Shown: one piece after another, positions 1-7,408 of the stretch
Layout: each line of letters starts with the position of its first letter
Position numbering within the stretch: position 1 is the stretch's first letter
NCBI GenBank assembly: GCA_030432455.1
Contig: JAUIHC010000042.1
Location: 1-13,319, forward strand
DNA: 13,319 bases
Direction: 5' to 3'
Source of the DNA: Phycisphaerae bacterium
Lineage (GTDB): Bacteria > Planctomycetota > Phycisphaerae > Phycisphaerales > SM1A02
The notes under the pieces: model-generated
Database searches by the model: none
What the model saw: only the letters and a program-made list of their open reading frames with translations
What the model was told of the DNA's origin: nothing
Program-made: the position numbers and the translations under genes

Positions 1-2280
1 GGCATCTCGGTGAGCCATCCGAGCCGCGGCGTCATCTCGATCGGCGGCGACACCGGCGATGGGTTCACCGGCGAGGTGATGGCGATGCGGTTCGACGGCG
101 AGTCCTTCATGCTCGAGTCCCTGCCGGCACTGCCGACTCCGCTCGCCTACGGCGCGGGGGCGCTCGTCGGCGAGACGATCATCGTCTTCGGTGGTCAGGA
201 CACCCCCGGCGGACCGGCCCTCGCGGGCGGCTGGCGCCTCGACCTCGCGGCCCTGGCAACCGACCCCGCGACGCGTTGGACCGCGATCGCCGCGATCCCG
301 ACCGGCGGCCGCATCCTGCCGGTCGCCGCGAGCCATCGGGGCACGGCGTACTGCTTCTCAGGGGTCGCCCTCGAACCGAACGACGACGGCGGCCACGGCC
401 GCATCGCGCCCTACCTCGTCGAGGCGTGGCGATACGACCTCGCCGCCGACGCCTGGCGACGACTCGCGGATCTCCCCCGCCCCGCCGCCGCGGCCCCGAG
501 CCCGGCGATCGCGGTCGGTTTCGACATGCTCGCGGTGGTCGGCGGCGATGACGGCTCACTGCTCACCCGGGTCGCGGACCTTCAGGACGATCACCCCGGC
601 TTCGACCCGTCGATCCAGGTCTATCACCCGACGACCGACCGGTGGACGATCCGCGAGGCGTACCCGGTCCAACGCGAGGCTCGGATCGCGCCGCCGGTCA
701 CCGCGACCACGATCGCCATCTCGGGGACCGGGACCGGCTTCGACGGCTCGACCGTCGTCGCAAGCGGCGAGATCCGTCCCCGCACCCGCACCCCGCGGCT
801 CGCGGTGGTCACCACGATCGCGGTTCCGACCGCCCTCGGCACCCTCGACTGGATCGCGATCGCGCTCTACGGCGTGGTGCTGATCTGGATGGGCCTTCAC
901 TTCTCGCGCCGCGAATCCTCGACCGACGACTTCTTCCTCGCCGGCCGCCGCATCCCGTGGTGGGCGAGCGGCATCTCGATCTTCGCGACCTCGCTGAGCG
1001 CGATCACCTTCATGGCGATCCCCGCGAAGACCTGGGACACCGACTGGACCTACTTCCTTCAGAACCTGCTGATCGTCGCGGTCGCGCCGATCGCCGCGAT
1101 GCTGCTGGTCCCGACCTTCCGGCGGCTCGATGTGACGACCGCCTACGAATACCTCGAGCATCGCTTCCACTGGACGCTGCGACTCGCGGCGAGTGCGCTC
1201 TACATGCTGTTCCAGGTCGGCCGCGTCGCGGTCGTCACCCTGCTTCCCGCCTTGGCGCTGGCGGCGGTCACCGGGCTCGATGTGACGACCTGCATCCTCG
1301 TGATGGGCGTGATCTGCATCCTCTATACGGTGCTCGGCGGCATCGAGGCGGTGATCTGGTCGGACGTCCTGCAGGCGGCGGTACTCTTCGGCGGTGCGGT
1401 CTGGGCGCTCGTCATCATGATCGGCGGCACCGACGGTGGCGTGTCGGGACTGGTCTCCGAGGCGTCCGCGGCGGGCAAGCTCCGGCTCGCCGACTTCTCC
1501 TGGGACCTCACCCGGCCCTCGCTCTTCGTCATCATCCTCGGCGGCATCTTCTCGAACATCATTCCCTACGCAAGCGACCAGTCGGTCGTGCAGCGGTACC
1601 TCGCCGTGAAGGATGTGCGGGACGCCAAGCGGGCGGTGTGGGCGGGCGCGATCCTCGCCCTCCCCGCGTCGCTGCTCTTCTTCAGCCTCGGCACCGGACT
1701 CTGGGGCTTCTATCGCTCGAATCCCGAGTCGCTTCACCCGACCGGCCAGCTCGACCAGATCCTGCCGCTCTTCATCGTCGAGATGCTGCCCGCGGGCGTC
1801 GCGGGAATCGTGCTCGCCGGACTCTTCGCCGCCGCGATGAGCAGCCTCGACTCCAGCATGAACTCGGTCGCGACCGCCTTCACCACCGACTGGTACCGAC
1901 GGTTCTTTCCCGCCGCCGACGACCGGCGCCGACTCCGGGTCGCTCGGATCGCCACCGTGACGATCGGCGTGGTCGGCACCGGTGCCGCCCTGCTCATGGC
2001 GGGTCTCGACGACCCGAGCCTCCTCGACGTCTGGTTCAAGGTGATCGGCCTCTTCGGTTCCGGCGTCGCAGGCGTGTTCCTCCTCGGAGCGCTCACGACC
2101 CACACCGGCCCGGTCGCGGGCTGGTGCGGACTGGTGGTCAGCGCGGTCACGGTCTGGAGCGTCGGGGCGTACACGCAGATCAGCGGCCTCGCGTACAGCG
2201 CGGTCGGCATCGTCGCGTGCCTGGCAGTCGGCCTGCTGGTCGGCGTGATCGACCGTCGCCCGAAGGACGGCGTCGCCTGA
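1..2280 (+). CDS. Kelch (mutarotase-like) / sodium:solute symporter fusion, 5'-truncated
   Basis: The reading frame is open to the left edge. The GTG at 10 is only the first start-type codon in the window, so the true N-terminus is probably upstream. Numbering from that GTG, residues about 5-265 carry Kelch-type blades (Gly-Gly pairs in ISIGG, VFGGQ and VVGGDDG, with tryptophans at blade ends such as DAWRRL). This resembles the sialic-acid mutarotase NanM/YjhT and its cyclically permuted relatives. Only four or five blades are visible, against six in NanM, which fits the missing start. Residues about 274-750 form a full sodium:solute symporter of LeuT fold with roughly 13 hydrophobic helices. 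It includes the hallmark DDFFLAGR near residue 310 and the helix-8 motif MSSLDSSMNS from residue 610, which lines the Na+ site in this family. I infer that an extracytoplasmic propeller converts a sugar anomer and the attached carrier imports it with Na+. Sialic acid is the likeliest substrate by family, but it is not proven. Confidence 0.88.
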   Translation, partial: GISVSHPSRGVISIGGDTGDGFTGEVMAMRFDGESFMLESLPALPTPLAYGAGALVGETIIVFGGQDTPGGPALAGGWRLDLAALATDPATRWTAIAAIPTGGRILPVAASHRGTAYCFSGVALEPNDDGGHGRIAPYLVEAWRYDLAADAWRRLADLPRPAAAAPSPAIAVGFDMLAVVGGDDGSLLTRVADLQDDHPGFDPSIQVYHPTTDRWTIREAYPVQREARIAPPVTATTIAISGTGTGFDGSTVVASGEIRPRTRTPRLAVVTTIAVPTALGTLDWIAIALYGVVLIWMGLHFSRRESSTDDFFLAGRRIPWWASGISIFATSLSAITFMAIPAKTWDTDWTYFLQNLLIVAVAPIAAMLLVPTFRRLDVTTAYEYLEHRFHWTLRLAASALYMLFQVGRVAVVTLLPALALAAVTGLDVTTCILVMGVICILYTVLGGIEAVIWSDVLQAAVLFGGAVWALVIMIGGTDGGVSGLVSEASAAGKLRLADFSWDLTRPSLFVIILGGIFSNIIPYASDQSVVQRYLAVKDVRDAKRAVWAGAILALPASLLFFSLGTGLWGFYRSNPESLHPTGQLDQILPLFIVEMLPAGVAGIVLAGLFAAAMSSLDSSMNSVATAFTTDWYRRFFPAADDRRRLRVARIATVTIGVVGTGAALLMAGLDDPSLLDVWFKVIGLFGSGVAGVFLLGALTTHTGPVAGWCGLVVSAVTVWSVGAYTQISGLAYSAVGIVACLAVGLLVGVIDRRPKDGVA

Positions 2281-2318
2281 CGACGGCATCGCGTCGCTCC
2301 TCGGGAAAACAAGCCCAA

Positions 2319-2360
2319 CCTTGAACCCACCCCGCCGGGGGCGCTCGAACCCACGCCGCC
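2319..2360. repeat. Imperfect 18-bp direct repeat, two copies
   Basis: Bases 2319-2336 and 2343-2360 match at 15 of 18 positions. Both contain the core GAACCCAC followed by a G/C-rich end, and they are offset by 24 bp. They lie just downstream of the symporter stop, next to the heptad array. No function is recognised. They may be a decayed tandem repeat or a protein-binding pair. Confidence 0.45.
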
Positions 2361-2423
2361 CGTCTCACTGTCCGCTTTCCAGCCTCGACTCTCCATCGTC
2401 GACGTTCCATCTGCGCTCTGACC
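2361..2423 (-). repeat. Degenerate heptanucleotide repeat array (left copy)
   Basis: Reading the plus strand in steps of seven from 2361, five successive units from 2375 to 2409 end in TCCA or TCGA alternately. Weaker units lie on both sides (2361-2374 and 2410-2423). On the minus strand the unit is about TGGARAG or TCGANNN. The array fills most of the gap between the symporter and the MATE-like gene. It has no open reading frame of its own and no dyad symmetry. The same unit occurs at 3786-3813 and 10130-10171. Confidence 0.65.
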
Positions 2424-2461
2424 CTCTCCCTCCCCGTGCCCCCCTCCCTTCCCACCTCCCC
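2421..2461 (-). other. Polypyrimidine tract with a G-quadruplex pattern on the minus strand
   Basis: The plus strand is almost all C and T here, interrupted mainly by the GTG start codon at 2436. On the minus strand, bases 2461 down to 2439 contain four runs of three or more G separated by loops of 4, 2 and 1 bases. This satisfies the usual G3+N1-7 quadruplex pattern. The structure would form in the template strand over the translation start of the downstream gene. It may simply be a G-rich extension of the heptad array. Confidence 0.5.
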
Positions 2462-3764
2462 GGACGAGCCGCTCTCGTTCCGGACGATCCTCGCCACCTG
2501 GTGGCCGCTCGCGGCCAGCTGGATCCTCATGGGGGTCGAGATGCCGCTCATCGCGGCGGTGCTCGGGCGGCTTCCCGACTCGGAGATCCAGCTCGCCGCC
2601 TACGGGGGCGTGGTCTTTCCGGTGAGCCTCATCATCGAGAGCCCGGTCATCATGCTGCTGGCGGCCAGCACCCGACTCAGCGACTCGCCGGAGAACTACC
2701 GATACCTCCGACGGTTCGCCCGCACGCTCGGATACGGCCTGACCGTGGTGCACGGGCTCGTCGCGTTCACGCCGCTCTTCGATCTCATCGTGGTGCCGAT
2801 CATCGATCCCCCCGCCGCGGTCGTCGAACCCGCCCGCGCGGGTCTTCAGTGGATGCTCCCGTTCACCGCCGCGGTCGCGGAGCGGCGATTCCATCAGGGA
2901 TTGCTCATTCGCTTCGGTCGCCAGCGTCAGGTCGGCACCGGAACCATCGTCCGACTCGTCGCGACCGCGATCCCGCTCGCGATCGCCGCGGGCACCGCGT
3001 CGCCGTACGGAGCCTCGTACGCCGCGCTGGCGGTGGCGTGCGGCGTCGTGGCCGAGGCGATCTTCGCCCGGGCGGGCGCGTGGTTCGTCGAGCGCGGTCC
3101 GCTCCGGCAGGCTCGCAGCGATCGGACCCTCGATCTCCGCACCACGATCGCGTTCTACACCCCGCTCGCCCTCACCTCGACGATCTCACTCGCGTCGTAT
3201 CCCATCGCGAGCGCGGGCATGAACCGCATGCCCCAGGCGCTCGCGTCACTCGCCCTCTGGCCCGCGGCGAGCGGCCTGAGCTTCTTCACGCGGTCGAGCG
3301 GCGTCGCGTTCAACGAGGTCGCGGTGCGACACGCGGGCGACCGAGACGGCCGCCCGGCTCTGGCTCGCTTCGCATGGCTGGTCGGCGGCGTGTTCAGCCT
3401 GATCGTGGCGTTGATCGCCTTCACCGAGCTCGCCCGCTGGTGGTACGTGGATCTCGAAGGCACCCCGCCCGAGCGGCTTCCCCTCGCGGTGCAGGCGACG
3501 ATCGCGATGATCCCGCTTCCGCTGCTCTCGTTCCTTTCCAGTCACTGGCAGGGACTGCTGGTGGACGATCACCGCACCCGCCCGATCTCCGAAGGCGTCG
3601 CGGTGGGATTGGTCACGATCGTCGCCACCCTCGGCATCTTCATCGTCCGGCCGATGATCGGCGGCGTGGTGGCGGCGATGATCGCCCTCAGCGTGGGGAT
3701 GGCGGCTCAGACCGTGTGGCTGTGGTGGAGGGAGAGGATGGGGAAGGGAGAACATGGACCATGA
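2436..3764 (+). CDS. MATE/MOP-superfamily-like polytopic membrane protein
   Basis: The 442-residue product is almost entirely hydrophobic. I see 11-12 likely membrane helices, starting near residue 18 and ending with a long hydrophobic stretch from about 383 to 425. Short basic loops such as RRFAR and RERMGKGE lie between or after helices. Length, helix count and the apparent two-half layout (a break near residues 220-230) fit the MATE/MOP flippase superfamily. The eukaryotic and bacterial ANK (progressive ankylosis) branch is a possible closer match. I recognise no substrate-specific motif, so export of a drug, lipid-linked sugar or small anion cannot be separated. The GTG at 2436 is the only normal start before the first helix; the next ATG is near residue 32, inside that helix. 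It has no Shine-Dalgarno sequence and lies in a pyrimidine tract. The last codons overlap the left arm of the inverted repeat at 3750-3788. Confidence 0.72.
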   Translation: MPPSLPTSPDEPLSFRTILATWWPLAASWILMGVEMPLIAAVLGRLPDSEIQLAAYGGVVFPVSLIIESPVIMLLAASTRLSDSPENYRYLRRFARTLGYGLTVVHGLVAFTPLFDLIVVPIIDPPAAVVEPARAGLQWMLPFTAAVAERRFHQGLLIRFGRQRQVGTGTIVRLVATAIPLAIAAGTASPYGASYAALAVACGVVAEAIFARAGAWFVERGPLRQARSDRTLDLRTTIAFYTPLALTSTISLASYPIASAGMNRMPQALASLALWPAASGLSFFTRSSGVAFNEVAVRHAGDRDGRPALARFAWLVGGVFSLIVALIAFTELARWWYVDLEGTPPERLPLAVQATIAMIPLPLLSFLSSHWQGLLVDDHRTRPISEGVAVGLVTIVATLGIFIVRPMIGGVVAAMIALSVGMAAQTVWLWWRERMGKGEHGP

Positions 3765-3788
3765 AGGCGTCGGCCGTCATCCATGTTC
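3750..3788. terminator. Inverted repeat between convergent genes, possible bidirectional terminator
   Basis: A perfect 9-bp dyad, GAACATGGA at 3750-3758 and TCCATGTTC at 3780-3788, can extend inward by three pairs (TGA/TCA) after a 3-base bulge. The loop contains the self-complementary CGGCCG. It spans the stop codon of the plus-strand MATE-like gene (3762-3764) and lies 31 bp beyond the end of the minus-strand permease gene. No U-tract follows on either strand, so a classical Rho-independent terminator is not certain. Confidence 0.5.
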
Positions 3789-3813
3789 AACTCTCTCCGC
3801 TCTCCTTTCTCCA
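3786..3813 (-). repeat. Degenerate heptanucleotide repeat array (middle copy)
   Basis: On the minus strand, four consecutive 7-bp units run from 3813 down to 3786. The first three are TGGAGAA, AGGAGAG and CGGAGAG, and the fourth (AGTTGAA) is decayed. The unit and orientation match the array at 2361-2423, so the MATE-like gene is flanked by same-orientation copies. The last part of that gene, from about 3725, is also rich in GGAGA-like words on the plus strand, but in weaker register. Confidence 0.6.
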
Positions 3814-3819
3814 CCCCCG

Positions 3820-4830
3820 TCATCCCCGCCGCCGCAGACCGTCGATCATCACCGCGACCACGATGATGCCGCCGATGATGATGTCCTGCACCGAGTTGTC
3901 GATGCCCGCGAGATTGCAGCCCGCGTCGAGTGAACTCAGCATGAACGCGCCGATCATCGTGCCGAGGATGCCGCCCTCGCCGCCCGAGAGACTCGCGCCG
4001 CCGATGACGACCGCGGCGATGATCGAGAGTTCGAGTCCGACCGCGGTGGTCGGATCGCCGACCCCGAGCCGTCCGAGCGTGACCGCTCCCGCGAGCCCGG
4101 CACCGAGTCCGCACAACGCGTAGACGAGGATCTTCGTCCGCACCACCGGCACGCCGCAGAGGCGGGCGGTCGATTCGCTCGATCCGATCGCGACGACCTG
4201 CACGCCGAACGCGGTGCGTCGCAGGACGAGACCCGCGAGGATCGCCGCCAGCAGCAGACACCAGACCGCGGGCGCCACCAGCAGCCACGCGAGATCCGGC
4301 GTCTTGTCCACGAACCCCTCCAGCCAGCCGAGCGACTCGGCGGGCGGCGCGATGCGCTGATTGTCGGCGAGCAGCTTCGCGAGCCCGCGGGCGATGCCGA
4401 GCATGCCGAGGGTCACGATGAACGGCGGGATCCGCAGACCGGTCACCAGGCCGCCGTTCACGAGACCGCAGGCCACGCCGGTGCCCGCGGCGACCAGCAC
4501 CGCGACGGTCGGCGAGGTTCCTGCGTCGAGCGCCATCGCGCCCGCGACCCCCGCCAACGCGATCACCGAGCCGATCGAGAGATCGATGCCGCCCGAGACG
4601 ATCACGAAGCACATGCCGATCGCCCCGATGCCGACGACCACGGTCTGGATCGCGATCGTCCGGCCGTTGCGGATCGAGAGGAACGCCTCCGGCTCCATCG
4701 CGGTGAACACGCCGACCACGATGACGAGCCCGATGAACGGTGCCGCAAGACGCGCCAGCCGTCGCACCCAGTGCTCGCGATCGAGCCCCGACTCGGAACC
4801 CTCGATGCCGGTCGTCGCTGCGCTGGTCAT
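3820..4830 (-). CDS. Ribose-type sugar ABC transporter permease (RbsC family)
   Basis: This is the inner-membrane channel subunit of a carbohydrate ABC importer (CUT2/ribose family). The 336-residue product has 8-10 hydrophobic helices and the family hallmark GGIDLSIGS at residues 80-88. It also has the conserved GASLSGGEGGILGT loop in the C-terminal third, where the ATPase contacts lie in this family. I chose the ATG at 4830 rather than an in-frame start at 4905. The ATG is preceded by a near-perfect AGGAGGTG, and its ATGA overlaps the stop of the upstream ATPase gene by 4 bp, which suggests translational coupling. The longer form would add an arginine/glycine-rich tail that lies inside the ATPase coding region. 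It is the last gene of a three-gene operon and ends facing the MATE-like gene. Sugar specificity cannot be read from the permease. Confidence 0.93.
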   Translation of the reverse strand: MTSAATTGIEGSESGLDREHWVRRLARLAAPFIGLVIVVGVFTAMEPEAFLSIRNGRTIAIQTVVVGIGAIGMCFVIVSGGIDLSIGSVIALAGVAGAMALDAGTSPTVAVLVAAGTGVACGLVNGGLVTGLRIPPFIVTLGMLGIARGLAKLLADNQRIAPPAESLGWLEGFVDKTPDLAWLLVAPAVWCLLLAAILAGLVLRRTAFGVQVVAIGSSESTARLCGVPVVRTKILVYALCGLGAGLAGAVTLGRLGVGDPTTAVGLELSIIAAVVIGGASLSGGEGGILGTMIGAFMLSSLDAGCNLAGIDNSVQDIIIGGIIVVAVMIDGLRRRG

Positions 4831-6389
4831 GCCACCTCCTGAACGCCGTCGTCCCCGATGTCGGAACCCATCACCGCCTCGGCGAGCAACGACGACTCCG
4901 TGCACGTCGCCGCGGCCCGAGCCGGTCCGAGCACCCCGCGATGCATCACCGCGATGCGATCGCAGAGTCCGAGCAGTTCAGGCAGGTGGCCCCCGGCGAC
5001 CACGATCGCCCGGCCCTCTCGCGCGAGTTCGTCGAGCAGGCGATAGACCTCGACCTTGCTGCCGATGTCGATGCCCCGGGTCGGCTCGTCGAGGAGCAGG
5101 ACCGTGGCGTCCTGATGGAGCAGTCGCGCGATCGCGATCTTCTGCTGGTTGCCGCCGGAGAGCGTGCCGATCACCCGCTCGGGCGTCCCGGAACGAACCG
5201 ACAATCGGGCGACCCAGCGTTCGGTGGCAGCCGCGACCCGCGATCGGGAGACGATGCCGCCCGGAGCCACCGGACCGAGCCGCGACAGCAGCAGGTTCTC
5301 CGCGACGGTCATCCGCAGCGCCAACCCCTCGCCCTTGCGGTCCTCGCTCAGAAACCCGAGTCCTCGGGCCATCCGCTCGGGAATGCCCGCGCGTCGGCCG
5401 ATCTCGACCCCGTCGAGTTCGATGCGACCGCTCGTCGTCGGATCGAGTCCCGCGATCGCCCGCAGCATCTCGCTCCGCCCCGAACCCACGAGCCCCGCGA
5501 GCCCGACGATCTCGCCGCGGCGGACCTCGAGCGTCGCCTCGGCGGGCAGCGACCGCCCGCGGACGCCGGAAAGCCGGAGCGCCACCTCGCCCGCGTCGCC
5601 TCGGCGCGGCGGAAAGACCGCGTCGAGCGAGCGACCGATCATGCGTTCGACCAGTCCGGCATCCTCGACCTCGGCCATCGCCCCGGAGCCGACGGTGCGC
5701 CCGTCGCGAAGCACGGTCCAGCGATCCGCGACGCGGCGGATCTCCTCGAGGAAGTGGCTGATGTAGACGATCGAGAGACCGTCGTCGCGGAGCCGCCGGA
5801 CCACCTCGAGCAGACGATCGGCATCGTGGCGACCCAGCGAACTCGTCGGCTCGTCCATGACCACCACGCGAGCCTCCGCGGCCAGCGCCCGACCGATCTC
5901 GACGAGCTGCCGGGCGGCCGGGGTCAGGGTCGCGACGCGGCGATCCGGATCGATGCCGCCATGCCCGAGCCGTTCGAGCACCCGCCGCGCCGTCGCCCGC
6001 ATCGCCCGGGCATCCAGCGGAAGGAACCGCCGCAGCGGACCGCCTCGTCCCGGTTCGGCCCCGAGGGCGATGTTCTCCGCGACCGTGAGGTGCGACGCGA
6101 GGGCCAGTTCCTGGTGCACCATCGCCACGCCGCCGCGACGGGCATCGACCGGTCCGGAGGGCCGCCAGACCCGTCCCTCGACCTGCATCTCGCCCGCGTC
6201 GGCACGCTCGACGCCGCTCAGCACCTTCATGAGCGTGCTCTTGCCCGCGCCGTTCTCGCCGACCAGCGCGTGCACCTCGCCCGCACCGACCGCCAGATCG
6301 ACGCCATCGAGCGCGACCACCCCACCGAAGTGCTTGCGCACCCCCCGCATCTCCAGTCGCGGGGCCGCGGCGTCCTGAGCGTCGGTCAC
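4827..6389 (-). CDS. Ribose-type sugar ABC transporter ATP-binding protein (RbsA family, two NBDs)
   Basis: This 520-residue protein carries two nucleotide-binding domains in tandem, as is usual for RbsA/MglA/XylG proteins, and would power the importer from the cytoplasmic face. Domain 1 (about 11-255) has Walker A GENGAGKST at 44-52, Q-loop Gln93, Walker B ending MDEPTS at 178-183 and switch His212. Its signature reads LTPAARQ (155-161) instead of LSGGQ, a divergence common in this family. Domain 2 (about 265-500) has a degenerate Walker A, GLVGSGRSE, with Arg305 in place of lysine. Its signature is a full LSGGNQQK (410-417) and its Walker B ends LDEPTRGID. This asymmetry is normal for the family. 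The start is a GTG at 6389 that overlaps the stop of the binding-protein gene by 4 bp (GTGA). No clear Shine-Dalgarno precedes it, so translation probably depends on coupling. Confidence 0.94.
   Translation of the reverse strand: MTDAQDAAAPRLEMRGVRKHFGGVVALDGVDLAVGAGEVHALVGENGAGKSTLMKVLSGVERADAGEMQVEGRVWRPSGPVDARRGGVAMVHQELALASHLTVAENIALGAEPGRGGPLRRFLPLDARAMRATARRVLERLGHGGIDPDRRVATLTPAARQLVEIGRALAAEARVVVMDEPTSSLGRHDADRLLEVVRRLRDDGLSIVYISHFLEEIRRVADRWTVLRDGRTVGSGAMAEVEDAGLVERMIGRSLDAVFPPRRGDAGEVALRLSGVRGRSLPAEATLEVRRGEIVGLAGLVGSGRSEMLRAIAGLDPTTSGRIELDGVEIGRRAGIPERMARGLGFLSEDRKGEGLALRMTVAENLLLSRLGPVAPGGIVSRSRVAAATERWVARLSVRSGTPERVIGTLSGGNQQKIAIARLLHQDATVLLLDEPTRGIDIGSKVEVYRLLDELAREGRAIVVAGGHLPELLGLCDRIAVMHRGVLGPARAAATCTESSLLAEAVMGSDIGDDGVQEVA
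4833..4840 (-). promoter_or_regulatory. Ribosome binding site that fixes the permease start
   Basis: On the minus strand AGGAGGTG lies within the 3' end of the ATPase gene, with AGGAGG four bases before the ATG at 4830. It is the strongest Shine-Dalgarno site in the importer operon and decides the start over the upstream in-frame codon at 4905. Confidence 0.8.
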
Positions 6390-7408
6390 GGCAGGTACTG
6401 GTCCAACGGCGGATCGAGCAGACGCTGCGACTCCGGCGACTCCATGTTCTCGGTGGTGATGACGCCGCAGCCGGTGTCGAGCCGCCTGGGCACCTCCCGA
6501 CCGGCCCAGGCGTCCACCAGCGCGGTCACGCCCTTCTCGCCCATCGCGAACGGATCCTGCACGACCAGCGCATCGACCTTGCCGTCACGAAGGCCGGTGA
6601 CGAGCGATTCGCTCGCGTCGAACCCCACCAGCACGGTGCCGTCCTTGCGACCGGCCTCGTCGAGGGTCCGCATGAAGGCGACGGTCACCGGCTCGCACGG
6701 TGCGAACGCCCCGTCGAACGCCTGGAACCGGTCGAGCAGGTTCTCCGCCGCCTTGACGCAGCCTTCCAGCGTGGCGCCGCCGTAGATGTTGTCGCTGACG
6801 ATCTCGATGGCGGGGAACTCGGCGCGGATCGTGTCGAGGAAGCCCTCCTCGCGGTTGGTGGTGCTGGCGGAGCCTTCCACGTACCGAAGCACGACGACGC
6901 GGCCGCCGTCGGGCAGGCGACGCCCCATCTCGCGAGCCGCGAGCACGCCACCCTGCCGGTTGTCGGTCGCGGCGAAGGTGACGGCGCCGTCCCACTGGAC
7001 GCCCGAATCGATGATCGCGACGGTGATGCCCTCGTCCGCCGCCTCCTGCAGCGGTCGCACCAGGGCGGTGTCGTCGAGCGGCGCGATGACGAGCCCGTCC
7101 ACGCCGCGGGTCGTGAACTGCTCGACCACCTTGATCTGCTCGGCCCGATCGTCCTCGACCGCGGGGCCCTTCCAGATGATCTCGAGGTCGTGGTCCCGCC
7201 CGGCCTTGACCGCCCCGGCGTGCACGGCCTTCCAAAACTCGTGGCTGGTGCCCTTGGGAATGACCGCGACCACCTTCCGAGTCGCCCCACCCTCCGCCGC
7301 GACCGGCGGCGCCTCACCGGAACCGCCTTCCCCGCAGCCGACGAGGCCGACGGAGAGCACCAGCGCGGACAGCCAGAAGGCGCGCGAACCACGAACGGGA
7401 ATGGACAT
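6386..7408 (-). CDS. Ribose-type sugar-binding lipoprotein (periplasmic binding protein, Peripla_BP_4 type)
   Basis: This is the substrate-capture subunit of the importer and the first gene of the operon. Residues 1-25 form a lipoprotein signal: basic start, hydrophobic stretch FWLSALVLSVGLVGC, lipobox L22-V23-G24-C25. A Gly/Ala/Pro-rich tether follows. From residue 45 the chain matches the RbsB-like two-lobe fold: KVVAVIPKGTSHEFWKAV, then the DGLVIAPLDDTAL strand-loop, then IDSGVQ and ATDNRQGG near the hinge. The 340-residue length is normal. I chose the ATG at 7408 because it gives a proper signal peptide and has CTGGAGA six bases upstream. The frame stays open much further (to 8533), but that part lies antisense to the SDR gene. 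The aromatic residues after the PKGTSHEFW motif probably stack on the sugar, but the ligand is unknown. Confidence 0.93.
   Translation of the reverse strand: MSIPVRGSRAFWLSALVLSVGLVGCGEGGSGEAPPVAAEGGATRKVVAVIPKGTSHEFWKAVHAGAVKAGRDHDLEIIWKGPAVEDDRAEQIKVVEQFTTRGVDGLVIAPLDDTALVRPLQEAADEGITVAIIDSGVQWDGAVTFAATDNRQGGVLAAREMGRRLPDGGRVVVLRYVEGSASTTNREEGFLDTIRAEFPAIEIVSDNIYGGATLEGCVKAAENLLDRFQAFDGAFAPCEPVTVAFMRTLDEAGRKDGTVLVGFDASESLVTGLRDGKVDALVVQDPFAMGEKGVTALVDAWAGREVPRRLDTGCGVITTENMESPESQRLLDPPLDQYLP

Noticed and set aside
556..2289. Long open frame (577 codons) antisense to the symporter fusion
   Set aside because: It is rich in Arg, Asp, Glu and His with no recognisable domain, and lies opposite a gene with clear motifs. 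This is the usual antisense shadow of GC-rich coding DNA.
2321..4123. 600-codon frame overlapping the MATE-like and permease genes
   Set aside because: It reads out of frame through one gene and antisense through another. Its composition is Arg/Pro/Ser-rich with no domain.
5000..5035. Truncated or degraded second ATPase domain (Arg305 in place of the Walker lysine, His468 region altered)
   Set aside because: Loss of the second-domain Walker lysine is normal in RbsA/MglA-type proteins, and the signature and Walker B are intact. I do not regard it as a broken gene.
4740..6785. 681-codon plus-strand frame opposite the ABC ATPase
   Set aside because: The minus strand encodes an unmistakable RbsA protein here. 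The plus-strand frame shows only low-complexity Arg/Asp/His text.
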